A stretch of 38,964 nucleotides of DNA, taken from assembly GCA_017623895.1 (NCBI GenBank), contig JAGAOB010000067.1, positions 1 through 38,964 on the forward strand, read 5' to 3'. The notes under the pieces are model-generated. The model did not search any database, was not told where the DNA came from, and saw only the letters and a program-made list of their open reading frames with translations. Source of the stretch: Clostridia bacterium (GTDB lineage: Bacteria > Bacillota > Clostridia > Oscillospirales > UBA644). This document shows positions 9,092-15,602 of the stretch, in pieces (position 1 is the first letter of the stretch; each line of letters opens with the position of its first letter). Both the position numbers and the translations under genes were made by a program.

Positions 9092-10111
9092 TTAAAACAT
9101 ATTCAAGAAACGGACGTCGTTATCGTAAAACATCCGAATGTCGTCTACGCCGTAGCGACCCATAACCAAGCGCTCCAGCCCCATACCGAAGGCAAAGCCC
9201 GAATATACCTCGGGGTCGATGCCGCAATGAGCCAAGACCTTGGGATTGACCATTCCCGCACCGCCGATTTCGATCCAACCCTCGTTTTTGCAGAACTTAC
9301 ATCCCTCGCCTCCGCATTTGAAGCAGGAAATGGAGATTTCCGCAGAGGGCTCGGTGAAGGGGAAAAAGTCGGGGCGGATACGGGTCTTTGTTTCAGGCCC
9401 GAACAGCTTTTTGGAAATCAATTCCAAGGCTCCCTTCAGGTGAGCCATCGTGATGCCTTTATCTACAACAAGTCCCTCGATCTGATGGAAGATGGGGGAG
9501 TGGGTCGCGTCTACCTCGTCAATACGGAACACCCGTCCCGGAGAAATGACCCGAATGGGGGGTTGAGTCTGCTCCATAACGCGGACCTGAACCGAGGAGG
9601 TTTGCGTGCGAAGCAGCATTTCGGGGGAGAAATAGAAGGTGTCCTGAGTATCTCTTGCAGGGTGGTCTTGGGGAATATTCAAGGCTTCGAAATTGTAATA
9701 GTCATATTCCACCTCGGGTCCCGACGCAATGGAGAAGCCCATACTGATAAAGGCGTCCTTGATCTCGTCCAGAACCAGATTCAGAGGATGTTGTTTCCCC
9801 ATAGGGCGGTCTTTGCCCGGGAGGGTCACGTCCAGCGCCTCCTTTTCCAGACGGCGGTTCAATTCTGCCTGCTCAAGGATTGCCTTCTTTCCGCGGATGC
9901 CCGCATCAATGAATGTGCGCACTTCGTTTGCGATCTGTCCGATGATAGGACGTTCTTCGGGGGTCAATTTCCCCATTTGAGACAAAAGGGCGGTCAATTC
10001 TCCCTTTTTTCCTGCAAAGCGGACCCGAACTGCTTCTAATTCCTCGGAGGTGGTCGCCTGATCCAGCGCTTGTTGTGCCCGTTCTTTCACTGCGTAAAGT
10101 TGATCTTTCAT
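9092..10111 (-). CDS. pheS: Phenylalanyl-tRNA synthetase, alpha subunit
   Basis: The 339-residue catalytic alpha subunit (class II). The N-terminal 90 residues form the coiled-coil arm (KERAQQALDQATTSEELEAV). Motif 2 is FRIDEVDATHSPIFHQIEG and motif 3 is GFAFGMGLERLVMGRYGVDD near the C-terminus. GWIEIGGAGMVNP contributes to the phenylalanine pocket. AAGGTGAAGAA precedes the ATG. It is the first gene of an apparent eight-gene operon ending at proA, driven by the promoter at 10169-10197. The leader is only about 50 nt, too short for a T-box, but carries a GC-rich hairpin next to the ribosome site. Confidence 0.98.
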   Translation of the reverse strand: MKDQLYAVKERAQQALDQATTSEELEAVRVRFAGKKGELTALLSQMGKLTPEERPIIGQIANEVRTFIDAGIRGKKAILEQAELNRRLEKEALDVTLPGKDRPMGKQHPLNLVLDEIKDAFISMGFSIASGPEVEYDYYNFEALNIPQDHPARDTQDTFYFSPEMLLRTQTSSVQVRVMEQTQPPIRVISPGRVFRIDEVDATHSPIFHQIEGLVVDKGITMAHLKGALELISKKLFGPETKTRIRPDFFPFTEPSAEISISCFKCGGEGCKFCKNEGWIEIGGAGMVNPKVLAHCGIDPEVYSGFAFGMGLERLVMGRYGVDDIRMFYDNDVRFLNMF

Positions 10112-10128
10112 ATTTCTTCACCTTTTAT

Positions 10129-10147
10129 ACCCGCACGCGGGTGCGGT
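10129..10147 (-). promoter_or_regulatory. GC-rich leader hairpin just before pheS
   Basis: On the minus strand ACCGCAC and GTGCGGGT pair across a 4-nt loop, ending a few bases before the AAGGTGAAG ribosome site. There is no U-tract, so it is not a terminator. It may stabilise the message or tune initiation. Confidence 0.45.
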
Positions 10148-10168
10148 AATTCTTTTAATTTACTATAC

Positions 10169-10197
10169 ATTATAGCATACTTCACGGAAAAATGCAA
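10169..10197 (-). promoter_or_regulatory. Promoter of the pheS-proA operon
   Basis: On the minus strand: TTGCAT (10192-10197), a 17-bp spacer, and TATAAT (10169-10174) with a TG one base upstream (extended -10). It gives a leader of about 50 nt. No T-box, riboswitch or leader peptide was found. Confidence 0.8.
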
Positions 10198-10237
10198 GGT
10201 CAAAGCCGTACTTTTTTATGACAATTCGAGTTTTTTC

Positions 10238-11026
10238 TCACGTCAAGGCGGCACACATCGTCAAAAGGTCCCTCCAACGGGCGTAATGTTTTGGGGAGGT
10301 TTCGTTCAGACCGATCTCCAAAACCCTGACGCCTCGATCCGAGAGCCATTGAAACGCCGTGCCGTCGTTGTCGTCGGCAGGAGAGACGGGGAGGGCGGAG
10401 TACTGTCCCAAAAAGACGGCCTCCCGAACCTCTCTGGGCAGGGCTTGACGGGGGTAACGAAGTGCGGGATTTTGCCACCGCAGAATCACGGAAGCCCGAG
10501 GAAGATCCTTTCGCAAAAGGGCGGTGAGCGACGCGGTTTCCGCCTCACTCTCGGGGAAGGGCCCGATGTCCTTTTTTTCAGGATGCTCCATTCGCATTTT
10601 TAGCCAATTTGCATTGAAGTTTTGGTTTAGATTTACACCGCGATAATTTGTTTCAATAACAGAATCAATACTCGGATTTTTCGCTGTTTTTGAAGGAAAA
10701 ATCCCTTTTTCTTTTAAACCGTTTTGGTTTAATACGTATGCATCCGGATTCAACACGGGAATTATACGGATCCGACATTTGTTTTTAAGGGATTTCAGGT
10801 CGAAATCCCCGAAGGCTTCACCGTATTTTTCAGCTTGCTTCAGATGGTTTTTCCATTGGATCAGAAGCTGAGAAATCGGACGATCTGCACTTGTGAAGCC
10901 CGACAAAAACAGAATGGATTTTTCCTGATCACCCCACCGGTATTCTTCCAGATCGTTTCCCATTCTGCTCCGCCCGAATACCGTGGGCTTTTCATCGGGA
11001 AACGGGGTTTGAAGATCCCTTTGCAT
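10238..11026 (-). CDS. Degenerate M14 carboxypeptidase-like protein (probable pseudoenzyme)
   Basis: A 262-residue protein from the ATG at 11026, which has GGGAGGAA seven bases upstream; the open frame extends further but without a start signal. The order of motifs follows bacterial M14 gamma-D-glutamyl/zinc carboxypeptidases: a core strand RWGDQEKSILFLSGF, then RIRIIPVLNPDAYVLNQNG, NYRGVNLNQNFNANW (family form RGVDLNRNFP), PFPESEAETASL and the late VRVLEIGL strand. The zinc ligands appear to be missing: the family HxxE after the first strand is replaced by SGFTSADRP, and the later His strand reads SVILRWQNP. The glutamate of LEIG may match the catalytic Glu. There is no signal peptide. It may be a folded non-enzyme or a decaying gene. 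Confidence 0.72.
   Translation of the reverse strand: MQRDLQTPFPDEKPTVFGRSRMGNDLEEYRWGDQEKSILFLSGFTSADRPISQLLIQWKNHLKQAEKYGEAFGDFDLKSLKNKCRIRIIPVLNPDAYVLNQNGLKEKGIFPSKTAKNPSIDSVIETNYRGVNLNQNFNANWLKMRMEHPEKKDIGPFPESEAETASLTALLRKDLPRASVILRWQNPALRYPRQALPREVREAVFLGQYSALPVSPADDNDGTAFQWLSDRGVRVLEIGLNETSPKHYARWRDLLTMCAALT
10714..10732. repeat. 19-bp inverted repeat, copy inside the M14-like gene
   Basis: TTAAACCGTTTTGGTTTAA: AAACC and GGTTT arms around GTTTT. The same core occurs at 24842-24858 between divergent promoters. Here it lies inside a coding region. Confidence 0.5.
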
Positions 11027-11080
11027 AAGCGTTCCTCCCAACAACAAATGTGTTTTTAGAATAAATTTTCGAAAATTTTG

Positions 11081-11094
11081 CGAACACGTATTTA
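11081..11094 (+). promoter_or_regulatory. Candidate LexA operator upstream of NUDIX-lexA
   Basis: CGAACACGTATTTA fits 12 of 14 positions of the Bacillota SOS box CGAACRNRYGTTYC, with the second half-site weak. It overlaps the first four bases of the -35 box, where a repressor would block transcription. LexA autoregulation is common, which makes it plausible. Confidence 0.45.
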
Positions 11095-11119
11095 CAAACG
11101 GGGAAAACTGTGTTATAAT
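11091..11119 (+). promoter_or_regulatory. Promoter of the NUDIX-lexA operon
   Basis: TTTACA (11091-11096), a 17-bp spacer, and TATAAT (11114-11119). The spacer end and -10 region closely match those of the hydrogenase and trkA promoters. Confidence 0.8.
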
Positions 11120-11154
11120 AAGGTCGAAATCCAAAGTGAGGCGGTGTTCTTTTC

Positions 11155-11676
11155 TTGGCAAAGCGAAAGGTTTTTGATTCAGCCCGTAAATTCGACGGTG
11201 TCATTCTGTCGGTTCGGGTGGACCGTGTGGAATTGGAAAACGGAGTCGTCGCCTCTCGAGAAATCGTGGAGCACAAGCCTGCCGTCTGTATTCTGCCCGT
11301 GGATCGGGACGGGACCGTGTATCTGGTTCGTCAATACCGCCACGCCTTCGGGGAGTACGTGACCGAGGCTCCCGCGGGTCTGATTGAAGAAGGAGAGACT
11401 CCCGAGCAAGCGGCATTGCGGGAATTGCGGGAAGAAACGGGTGCCGTGGGGAGGCTGACTCCCTTGGGGGAGTTTTATCCCACCCCCGGATATTGCGAGG
11501 AATTGGTTTATCTGTTTCTTGCGGAGGTGGAATCCTTCGGGGAAACCGACCCGGACGAGGATGAATTTCTGTGCACGGTAAAAATGACCTTTGATGAATT
11601 TTATAAGCAAGCGCGGGACGGCAGCCTTCGGGACGGAAAAACCGTGGCGTTGGCGTTGCGCGCAGCAAAAGAATAG
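11155..11676 (+). CDS. NUDIX hydrolase, ADP-ribose pyrophosphatase type
   Basis: A 173-residue protein with a perfect Nudix box, GX5EX7REUXEEXGU, read here as [20 protein letters not shown] followed by TGA. The N-terminal strand region ([16 protein letters not shown]) and [21 protein letters not shown] are typical of ADP-ribose pyrophosphatases (NudF type), which split ADP-ribose to AMP and ribose 5-phosphate in the cytoplasm. The start is a TTG preceded by GTGAGGCGG at long spacing; no ATG is available at a sensible position. It is followed 12 bases later by lexA, so it may be co-expressed with the SOS regulator. Confidence 0.92.
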   Translation: MAKRKVFDSARKFDGVILSVRVDRVELENGVVASREIVEHKPAVCILPVDRDGTVYLVRQYRHAFGEYVTEAPAGLIEEGETPEQAALRELREETGAVGRLTPLGEFYPTPGYCEELVYLFLAEVESFGETDPDEDEFLCTVKMTFDEFYKQARDGSLRDGKTVALALRAAKE

Positions 11677-11688
11677 GAGAGAAAAGCG

Positions 11689-12294
11689 ATGTCGAAACGG
11701 GATGAAAAACGGGCTGAAATTCTGGAATTCGTCACGGCAAGAGTGACCGAAGACGGATACGTTCCCTCGGTTCGGGAAATTTGCAAGGCGGTGGGGCTGT
11801 CTTCTCCCGCTACGGTGCATTATCATCTGAACCAGCTCTGTGAAGAGGGCTTGATCTCCAAGGAGCCCAATAAAAAACGGGTGATCCGTCTGACCAATCA
11901 GCCGTCGAGCGGCGCTTATGTGAAAATTCCCGTGGTGGGTCGGGTCACCGCAGGTCAACCGATCCTTGCCCTGGAGGATATTGAGGATTATATTCAGGTC
12001 CCTGCCGACCGTATTCGGGATCGGGAGACCTTTGCCCTTACCGTGCGGGGAGACAGTATGATCAACGCAGGGATCCTCGACGGGGATATTATCATCGTAT
12101 TGCGTACTCCCGTGGCAGAGGACGGGCAGATCGTCGTCGCTCTTTTGGGTGACGAGGCCACGGTCAAGCGGTTTTATCGGGACGGGCGGAGGATTCGTCT
12201 TCAGCCCGAAAACGATGCGTACGCCCCCATCTACGCCGACGAGGTGCAGATTTTGGGAAGAGTGATCGCGCTTCACCGCTACGAGGTTCACTGA
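11689..12294 (+). CDS. lexA: LexA, SOS-response repressor
   Basis: A 201-residue repressor that cleaves itself when RecA filaments form on single-stranded DNA. The N-terminal winged helix (about 1-68) has the recognition segment SVREICKAVGLSSPATVHYHL. The C-terminal S24 peptidase domain has the A88-G89 cleavage bond in GRVTAGQP, catalytic S123 in RGDSMINAGI, and K160 in EATVKRFY. All required residues are present, so it should be functional. It is transcribed with the NUDIX gene from a promoter carrying a possible SOS box. Confidence 0.98.
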   Translation: MSKRDEKRAEILEFVTARVTEDGYVPSVREICKAVGLSSPATVHYHLNQLCEEGLISKEPNKKRVIRLTNQPSSGAYVKIPVVGRVTAGQPILALEDIEDYIQVPADRIRDRETFALTVRGDSMINAGILDGDIIIVLRTPVAEDGQIVVALLGDEATVKRFYRDGRRIRLQPENDAYAPIYADEVQILGRVIALHRYEVH

Positions 12295-12300
12295 ATGTAA

Positions 12301-12427
12301 TTCGGGGCATTGCACGCTTCGAGGCTTACGGAAAGTATAAAACGATCCTTCGGGGCAGCGTGCGTGCTGAGGTTCACGAAAAAAAATCAATCCTTCGGGG
12401 CAATGTATGTTTCGAAGGATTTTTTTA
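12301..12427 (+). repeat. Three degenerate TTCGGGGCA repeats ending in a terminator
   Basis: Units beginning TTCGGGGCA occur at 12301, 12349 and 12394 (spacing 48 and 45). Each is followed by a GC-moderate segment resembling the right arm of the terminator hairpin (CTTCGAGG, GCTGAGG, TTCGAAGG). Only the last still forms a strong hairpin with a T-tract. This looks like terminator duplication with decay of the upstream copies. Confidence 0.65.
12389..12427 (+). terminator. Terminator after lexA
   Basis: AATCCTTCG pairs with CGAAGGATT across a 15-nt loop, followed by TTTTTT. The 12428-12500 stretch after it holds GCGCGC and an AT-rich segment with no gene. Confidence 0.75.
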
Positions 12428-12501
12428 TGCAAAAAATGCCGCTCGCGCGCGTATATTATAATACATAGTACGAAATTCGCAATTATTTTACAAAATACCT
12501 C

Positions 12502-12530
12502 TTTACTTCCCGCGAAAACTATGTTATAAT
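12502..12530 (+). promoter_or_regulatory. Promoter of the hydrogenase operon
   Basis: TTTACT (12502-12507), a 17-bp spacer, and TATAAT (12525-12530). The leader is about 60 nt and carries a small CTGTCCGACAG hairpin. It appears to drive all ten genes from hydC to hydA, since no internal terminator or clear promoter was found. No Rex-type operator (TTGTTAA-N4-TTAACAA) was seen. Confidence 0.8.
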
Positions 12531-12598
12531 AAGATGCAATATACTGTCCGACAGAACAGTTACAATAGCAAAAACAAACCAAGAGAGGAAGTAACACT

Positions 12599-13096
12599 AT
12601 GGGTAACAAAATCTCGAAGGTCCCCTTCAAGGGAACGCCCGAACAGGAACGGGAGCTACGCGACGTCATCGCTTCTCTGAAAGATCAGCAAGGCGCTCTG
12701 ATGCCCGTTATGCAGAAGGCGCAGGATATTTACGGCTATCTTCCCATTGAAGTCCAGACCATCATTGCAGAGGGGCTGAATATCCCCGTTGAGGAAGTGT
12801 ACGGCGTTGCCACCTTCTACGCACAGTTTGCTCTGAATCCCAAGGGTAAGTACGTCATCGGCGTTTGCCTCGGTACTGCCTGCTACGTTAAGGATTCTCA
12901 GGCGATCTTCGACAAATGCTGCGAAGTTTTGAAGATCAAGGGCGGAGAAATTACCGACGACGGAAAGTTTTCTCTGGAAGCGACTCGCTGCATCGGATGC
13001 TGCGGACTTGCTCCCGTTATGACCGTCGGGGACGACGTTTACGGTAAAATTACCGCGGCAGACGTTCCCGGCATTCTGGAAAAATATATGAACTGA
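12599..13096 (+). CDS. hydC: NAD-linked [FeFe]-hydrogenase subunit HydC (NuoE-like)
   Basis: A 165-residue thioredoxin-fold subunit homologous to the 24-kDa (NuoE) subunit of Complex I. It carries a [2Fe-2S] cluster with ligands in CLGTAC (C-x4-C) and CIGCC (C-x3-C). The N-terminal helical part (MPVMQKAQDIYGYLPIEVQ, VEEVYGVATFYAQF) is diagnostic. In trimeric bifurcating hydrogenases HydC works with HydB and HydA to couple NADH and reduced ferredoxin oxidation to H2 formation, or the reverse. AGAGAGGAAG precedes the ATG. It is separated from hydB by a seven-gene insert, although NuoE and NuoF homologues are often adjacent. Confidence 0.95.
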   Translation: MGNKISKVPFKGTPEQERELRDVIASLKDQQGALMPVMQKAQDIYGYLPIEVQTIIAEGLNIPVEEVYGVATFYAQFALNPKGKYVIGVCLGTACYVKDSQAIFDKCCEVLKIKGGEITDDGKFSLEATRCIGCCGLAPVMTVGDDVYGKITAADVPGILEKYMN

Positions 13097-13142
13097 TTCT
13101 CCGTGTTCGGATTTGCCGAATTCGGTTTGGAGGAGTCATCGA

Positions 13143-13499
13143 ATGAAAATCAGCACCATCGCCGAGCTTCTTGAAGCAGAGGTGCTCTGCGGCGAAGAGC
13201 TTTTGGAAAACGAAGTCCATTCCGCTTGCGGTTCGGATATGATGAGTGACGTCCTTGCATTTGTCAAGGATCAAGCAGTCCTGCTTACGGGGCTGATCAA
13301 CCTTCAGGTCGTCCGTACCGCTGAAATAATGGATATGCGTTGCATCGTTTTCGTCCGCGGAAAAAATCCCCCCAAAGAAGTGATCGAGGCCGCCGAAGAG
13401 GCGGGGATCATCGTGCTTGCTACCACAGAGCGGATGTATCCCGCTTGCGGAAAGCTGTACGCGACCGGTCTTGTGGGTGGGAGCGTGTCAACGTTATGA
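13143..13499 (+). CDS. DRTGG-domain protein 1 of the hydrogenase cassette
   Basis: A 118-residue protein (MKISTIAELLEAEVLCGEE) consisting essentially of one DRTGG-type domain. Landmarks are ACGSDMMSDVLAFV, LLTGLINLQVVRTAEI, IVFVRGKNPPKEVIEAAEE and GIIVLATTERMYPACGKLY. DRTGG domains occur beside CBS domains and in BioD/phosphotransacetylase-like proteins and are thought to bind a ligand or mediate contacts; no enzyme activity is evident. The ATG at 13143 has TTGGAGGAG eight bases upstream, so the longer frame is rejected. Its stop overlaps the next start (ATGA), coupling it to the GHKL ATPase. Role inferred: sensor or adaptor of the cassette. Confidence 0.82.
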   Translation: MKISTIAELLEAEVLCGEELLENEVHSACGSDMMSDVLAFVKDQAVLLTGLINLQVVRTAEIMDMRCIVFVRGKNPPKEVIEAAEEAGIIVLATTERMYPACGKLYATGLVGGSVSTL

Positions 13500-13933
13500 G
13501 TGAGCCCGTAAGATTTCATTTTGACGTTGCGGGCGACAACTTTGCCTCTGCGGGAGAAGCTTCCGTAAAGGTGAAAAAGCTGCTTCGTCAGCTTTCTATG
13601 GATCCCGAAACCATCCGCCGTGTTTCCATCGCGATGTACGAGGGCGAGATCAATATGGTCATTCACGCCAACGGCGGCACCGCCGACGTGATCCTTTACC
13701 CCGACCGGATCCAGATCGTTCTTTCGGATACGGGACCGGGGATCAAGGATGTTTCTCTTGCGATGCAGGAGGGATACTCCACCGCAAAGGATAACGTTCG
13801 TTCTCTGGGCTTCGGCGCAGGAATGGGTTTGCCGAATATGAAGCGTTATACCGACCGTATGCAGATCGAGTCCGAGGTCGGGAAGGGTACCACCGTAACG
13901 ATGGAAGTCTTTCTTCCCGAGGCTGCTCGCTGA
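13496..13933 (+). CDS. RsbW/SpoIIAB-like GHKL ATPase
   Basis: A 145-residue stand-alone histidine-kinase-like ATPase domain. The N-box is in EGEINMVIHANGG, the G1 box is DTGPGI, and the G2 box is GFGAGMGLPNMKRY. There is no phospho-acceptor histidine domain or membrane segment, which fits the anti-sigma factor/serine kinase branch (RsbW, SpoIIAB) rather than a sensor histidine kinase. The start ATG overlaps the DRTGG stop by four bases. Its partner is unknown; the neighbouring DRTGG or hydrogenase-like protein is a natural candidate. The fold is firm, the function inferred. Confidence 0.88.
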   Translation: MSEPVRFHFDVAGDNFASAGEASVKVKKLLRQLSMDPETIRRVSIAMYEGEINMVIHANGGTADVILYPDRIQIVLSDTGPGIKDVSLAMQEGYSTAKDNVRSLGFGAGMGLPNMKRYTDRMQIESEVGKGTTVTMEVFLPEAAR

Positions 13934-13965
13934 CGGAAGATCCTTGTTGAAAGGAGGTTTTCCGT

Positions 13966-15273
13966 ATGTCGAATCTTCACTCCGTTTCCCTTCTTCGGGA
14001 ACGGTGTAAGGGTTGTACTGCCTGCTTGAAGCGTTGCCCCACCGAGGCAATTCGGATTCGGGACGGTCACGCCGTGATCCGATCCGAGCGATGCATCGAC
14101 TGCGGGGAATGTATTCGAGTCTGTCCTCATAAGGCGAAAAAGGCCACCTACGACGATTATTCCGTATTGGATCGCTTCCGCTGGAAGATTGCGCTTCCCG
14201 CTCCGGCCCTTTACGGACAGTTCGACAATTTGGAGGACGTGGATTTCGTCCTGACGGGGCTGTTGGGCTGTGGGTTTGACGACGTGTACGAGGTTGCGCG
14301 GGCTGCGGAATTGATTTCCGAATATACTCGTTGCTATCTTCGCCGTCCCGACATCAAAAAACCCGTGATCTCTTCCGCCTGTCCCGCCATCGTGCGGATG
14401 ATCTCGGCGCGGTTTCCCTCTCTGTGTGCAAACGTGCTGCCCCTGCTTCCCCCCGTGGAAATGGCAGCCCGTCTCGCAAAACAAGAGGCAAAGAAAAACC
14501 ACCCCGAGCTCAAGGATGAGGAGATCGGCGTGTTCTTCATTTCTCCCTGTCCCGCAAAGGTCAGCTATGTGAAGAACCCCATCGGCATCGAAAAAAGTGC
14601 CATTGACGGAACCCTGTCTATGAGTGACGTTTATTTCCGTCTCGTCCCCGTGATGAACAAGATCACCACCCCCATCTCCCTGTCCAAGACGGGATTGATC
14701 GGGATCAGCTGGGCAGGATCGGGGGGCGAAGCCTCTGCATTGTTTAACGACAAGTATCTTGCCGCCGACGGGATGGAAAACGTGATCAAGGTTTTGGACG
14801 AAATCGATAACGGAAACATTTCCGGGCTGGAATTCGTCGAGCTGAACGCCTGCAGCGGAGGCTGTGTGGGCGGCGCTCTTACCGTGGTAAATCCGTACAT
14901 TTCAAAGGCACGTCTGCAGTCCCTGCGTCGGTATCTGCCCGTGTCTCAAAATCGGGTCGGATCGGCACTCAAGGCCGATTCTGCCGAAATCCCCGAAGAG
15001 TATCTTTGGAACAATCCGTTAAAATACGCACCGATCTTGCAATTGGATGCAGATATCTCCGCCGCGATGCGGAAGATGTCCGAGATTCAGCGCCTGCGGG
15101 GGCAATTCCCCGATCTGGACTGCGGTGCCTGCGGCGCTCCCACCTGTCTTGCCCTTGCGGAAGACGTGGTGTGCGGTGATGCCAACGAGCACGATTGCAT
15201 TATGAAGTGGAAGGACGTTTTGAAGGGAAAATCTCCCAAGGACGTCCCCCCGAGAGGGGAGGAACCGAAATGA
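13966..15273 (+). CDS. Sensory-type [FeFe]-hydrogenase homologue (HydS-like)
   Basis: A 435-residue iron-sulfur protein. Residues 1-60 hold two [4Fe-4S] ferredoxin motifs (CKGCTACLKRCP and CIDCGECIRVCP). Residues about 75-360 are a hydrogenase H-cluster domain: L1 reads SSACPA (136-141), L2 ISPCPAK (192-198) and L3 ELNACSGGCVGG (C296, C300). The four cluster-ligand cysteines are kept, but the proton-relay Cys of TSCCP is Ala138, as in sensory HydS proteins. The C-terminus has another iron-sulfur motif (DCGACGAPTC, then C about 20 residues later). No PAS domain is present. It probably senses H2 or redox state rather than making H2. AAAGGAGG lies eight bases before the ATG. Confidence 0.88.
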   Translation: MSNLHSVSLLRERCKGCTACLKRCPTEAIRIRDGHAVIRSERCIDCGECIRVCPHKAKKATYDDYSVLDRFRWKIALPAPALYGQFDNLEDVDFVLTGLLGCGFDDVYEVARAAELISEYTRCYLRRPDIKKPVISSACPAIVRMISARFPSLCANVLPLLPPVEMAARLAKQEAKKNHPELKDEEIGVFFISPCPAKVSYVKNPIGIEKSAIDGTLSMSDVYFRLVPVMNKITTPISLSKTGLIGISWAGSGGEASALFNDKYLAADGMENVIKVLDEIDNGNISGLEFVELNACSGGCVGGALTVVNPYISKARLQSLRRYLPVSQNRVGSALKADSAEIPEEYLWNNPLKYAPILQLDADISAAMRKMSEIQRLRGQFPDLDCGACGAPTCLALAEDVVCGDANEHDCIMKWKDVLKGKSPKDVPPRGEEPK

Positions 15274-15602
15274 CCGCAAAGCAACTGAGGGAACGATTGG
15301 AGCTTCAGCTTCTTTCCGAGCCCGACCCCGACCGTGACGTCACGGGAGGCTATGCGGGGGATCTGTTGAGCTGGGTGATGGGTCGTGCACAAAGCGGCGA
15401 CGCTTGGGTGACGATTATGACCAACCGCAACATCGTGGCCGTGGCGGCGTTGGCGGATCCTGCCTGCGTTATCGTGGCAGAGGATTCCGTGGTGGAGCCC
15501 GACGTGATCGCGTTGGCTTGCGAGAAAGGAATCAACCTTTACCGCAGCTCCCGAACTTCCTTTGACCTGTGCTGCAGCATCGGTTCTCTTTTAGGCGTAT
15601 GA
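15270..15602 (+). CDS. DRTGG-domain protein 2 of the hydrogenase cassette
   Basis: A 110-residue protein (MTAKQLRERLELQLLSE) related in plan to the DRTGG protein at 13143-13499. Shared features are GGYAGDLLSWVMGRAQSGDA, VTIMTNRNIVAVAALAD and EPDVIALACEKGINLYRSS. It differs strongly in sequence, so this is an old duplication. The ATG at 15270 overlaps the HydS-like stop, and its own stop overlaps the PHP start, giving tight coupling on both sides. Inferred role: ligand-binding or adaptor subunit, perhaps a partner of one of the two ATPases. No catalytic residues are recognisable. Confidence 0.8.
   Translation: MTAKQLRERLELQLLSEPDPDRDVTGGYAGDLLSWVMGRAQSGDAWVTIMTNRNIVAVAALADPACVIVAEDSVVEPDVIALACEKGINLYRSSRTSFDLCCSIGSLLGV

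Noticed and set aside
10112-10197. T-box riboswitch before pheS
   Set aside because: The leader is only about 50 nt, with no T-box sequence or terminator/antiterminator pair.
12429-12480. Extra promoter around TATTATAATAC near 12460
   Set aside because: No -35 hexamer at a suitable distance on the plus strand; the 12502-12530 promoter is better placed.
12480-12598. Rex (NADH-responsive) operator before hydC
   Set aside because: No TTGTTAA-N4-TTAACAA-like palindrome was found.
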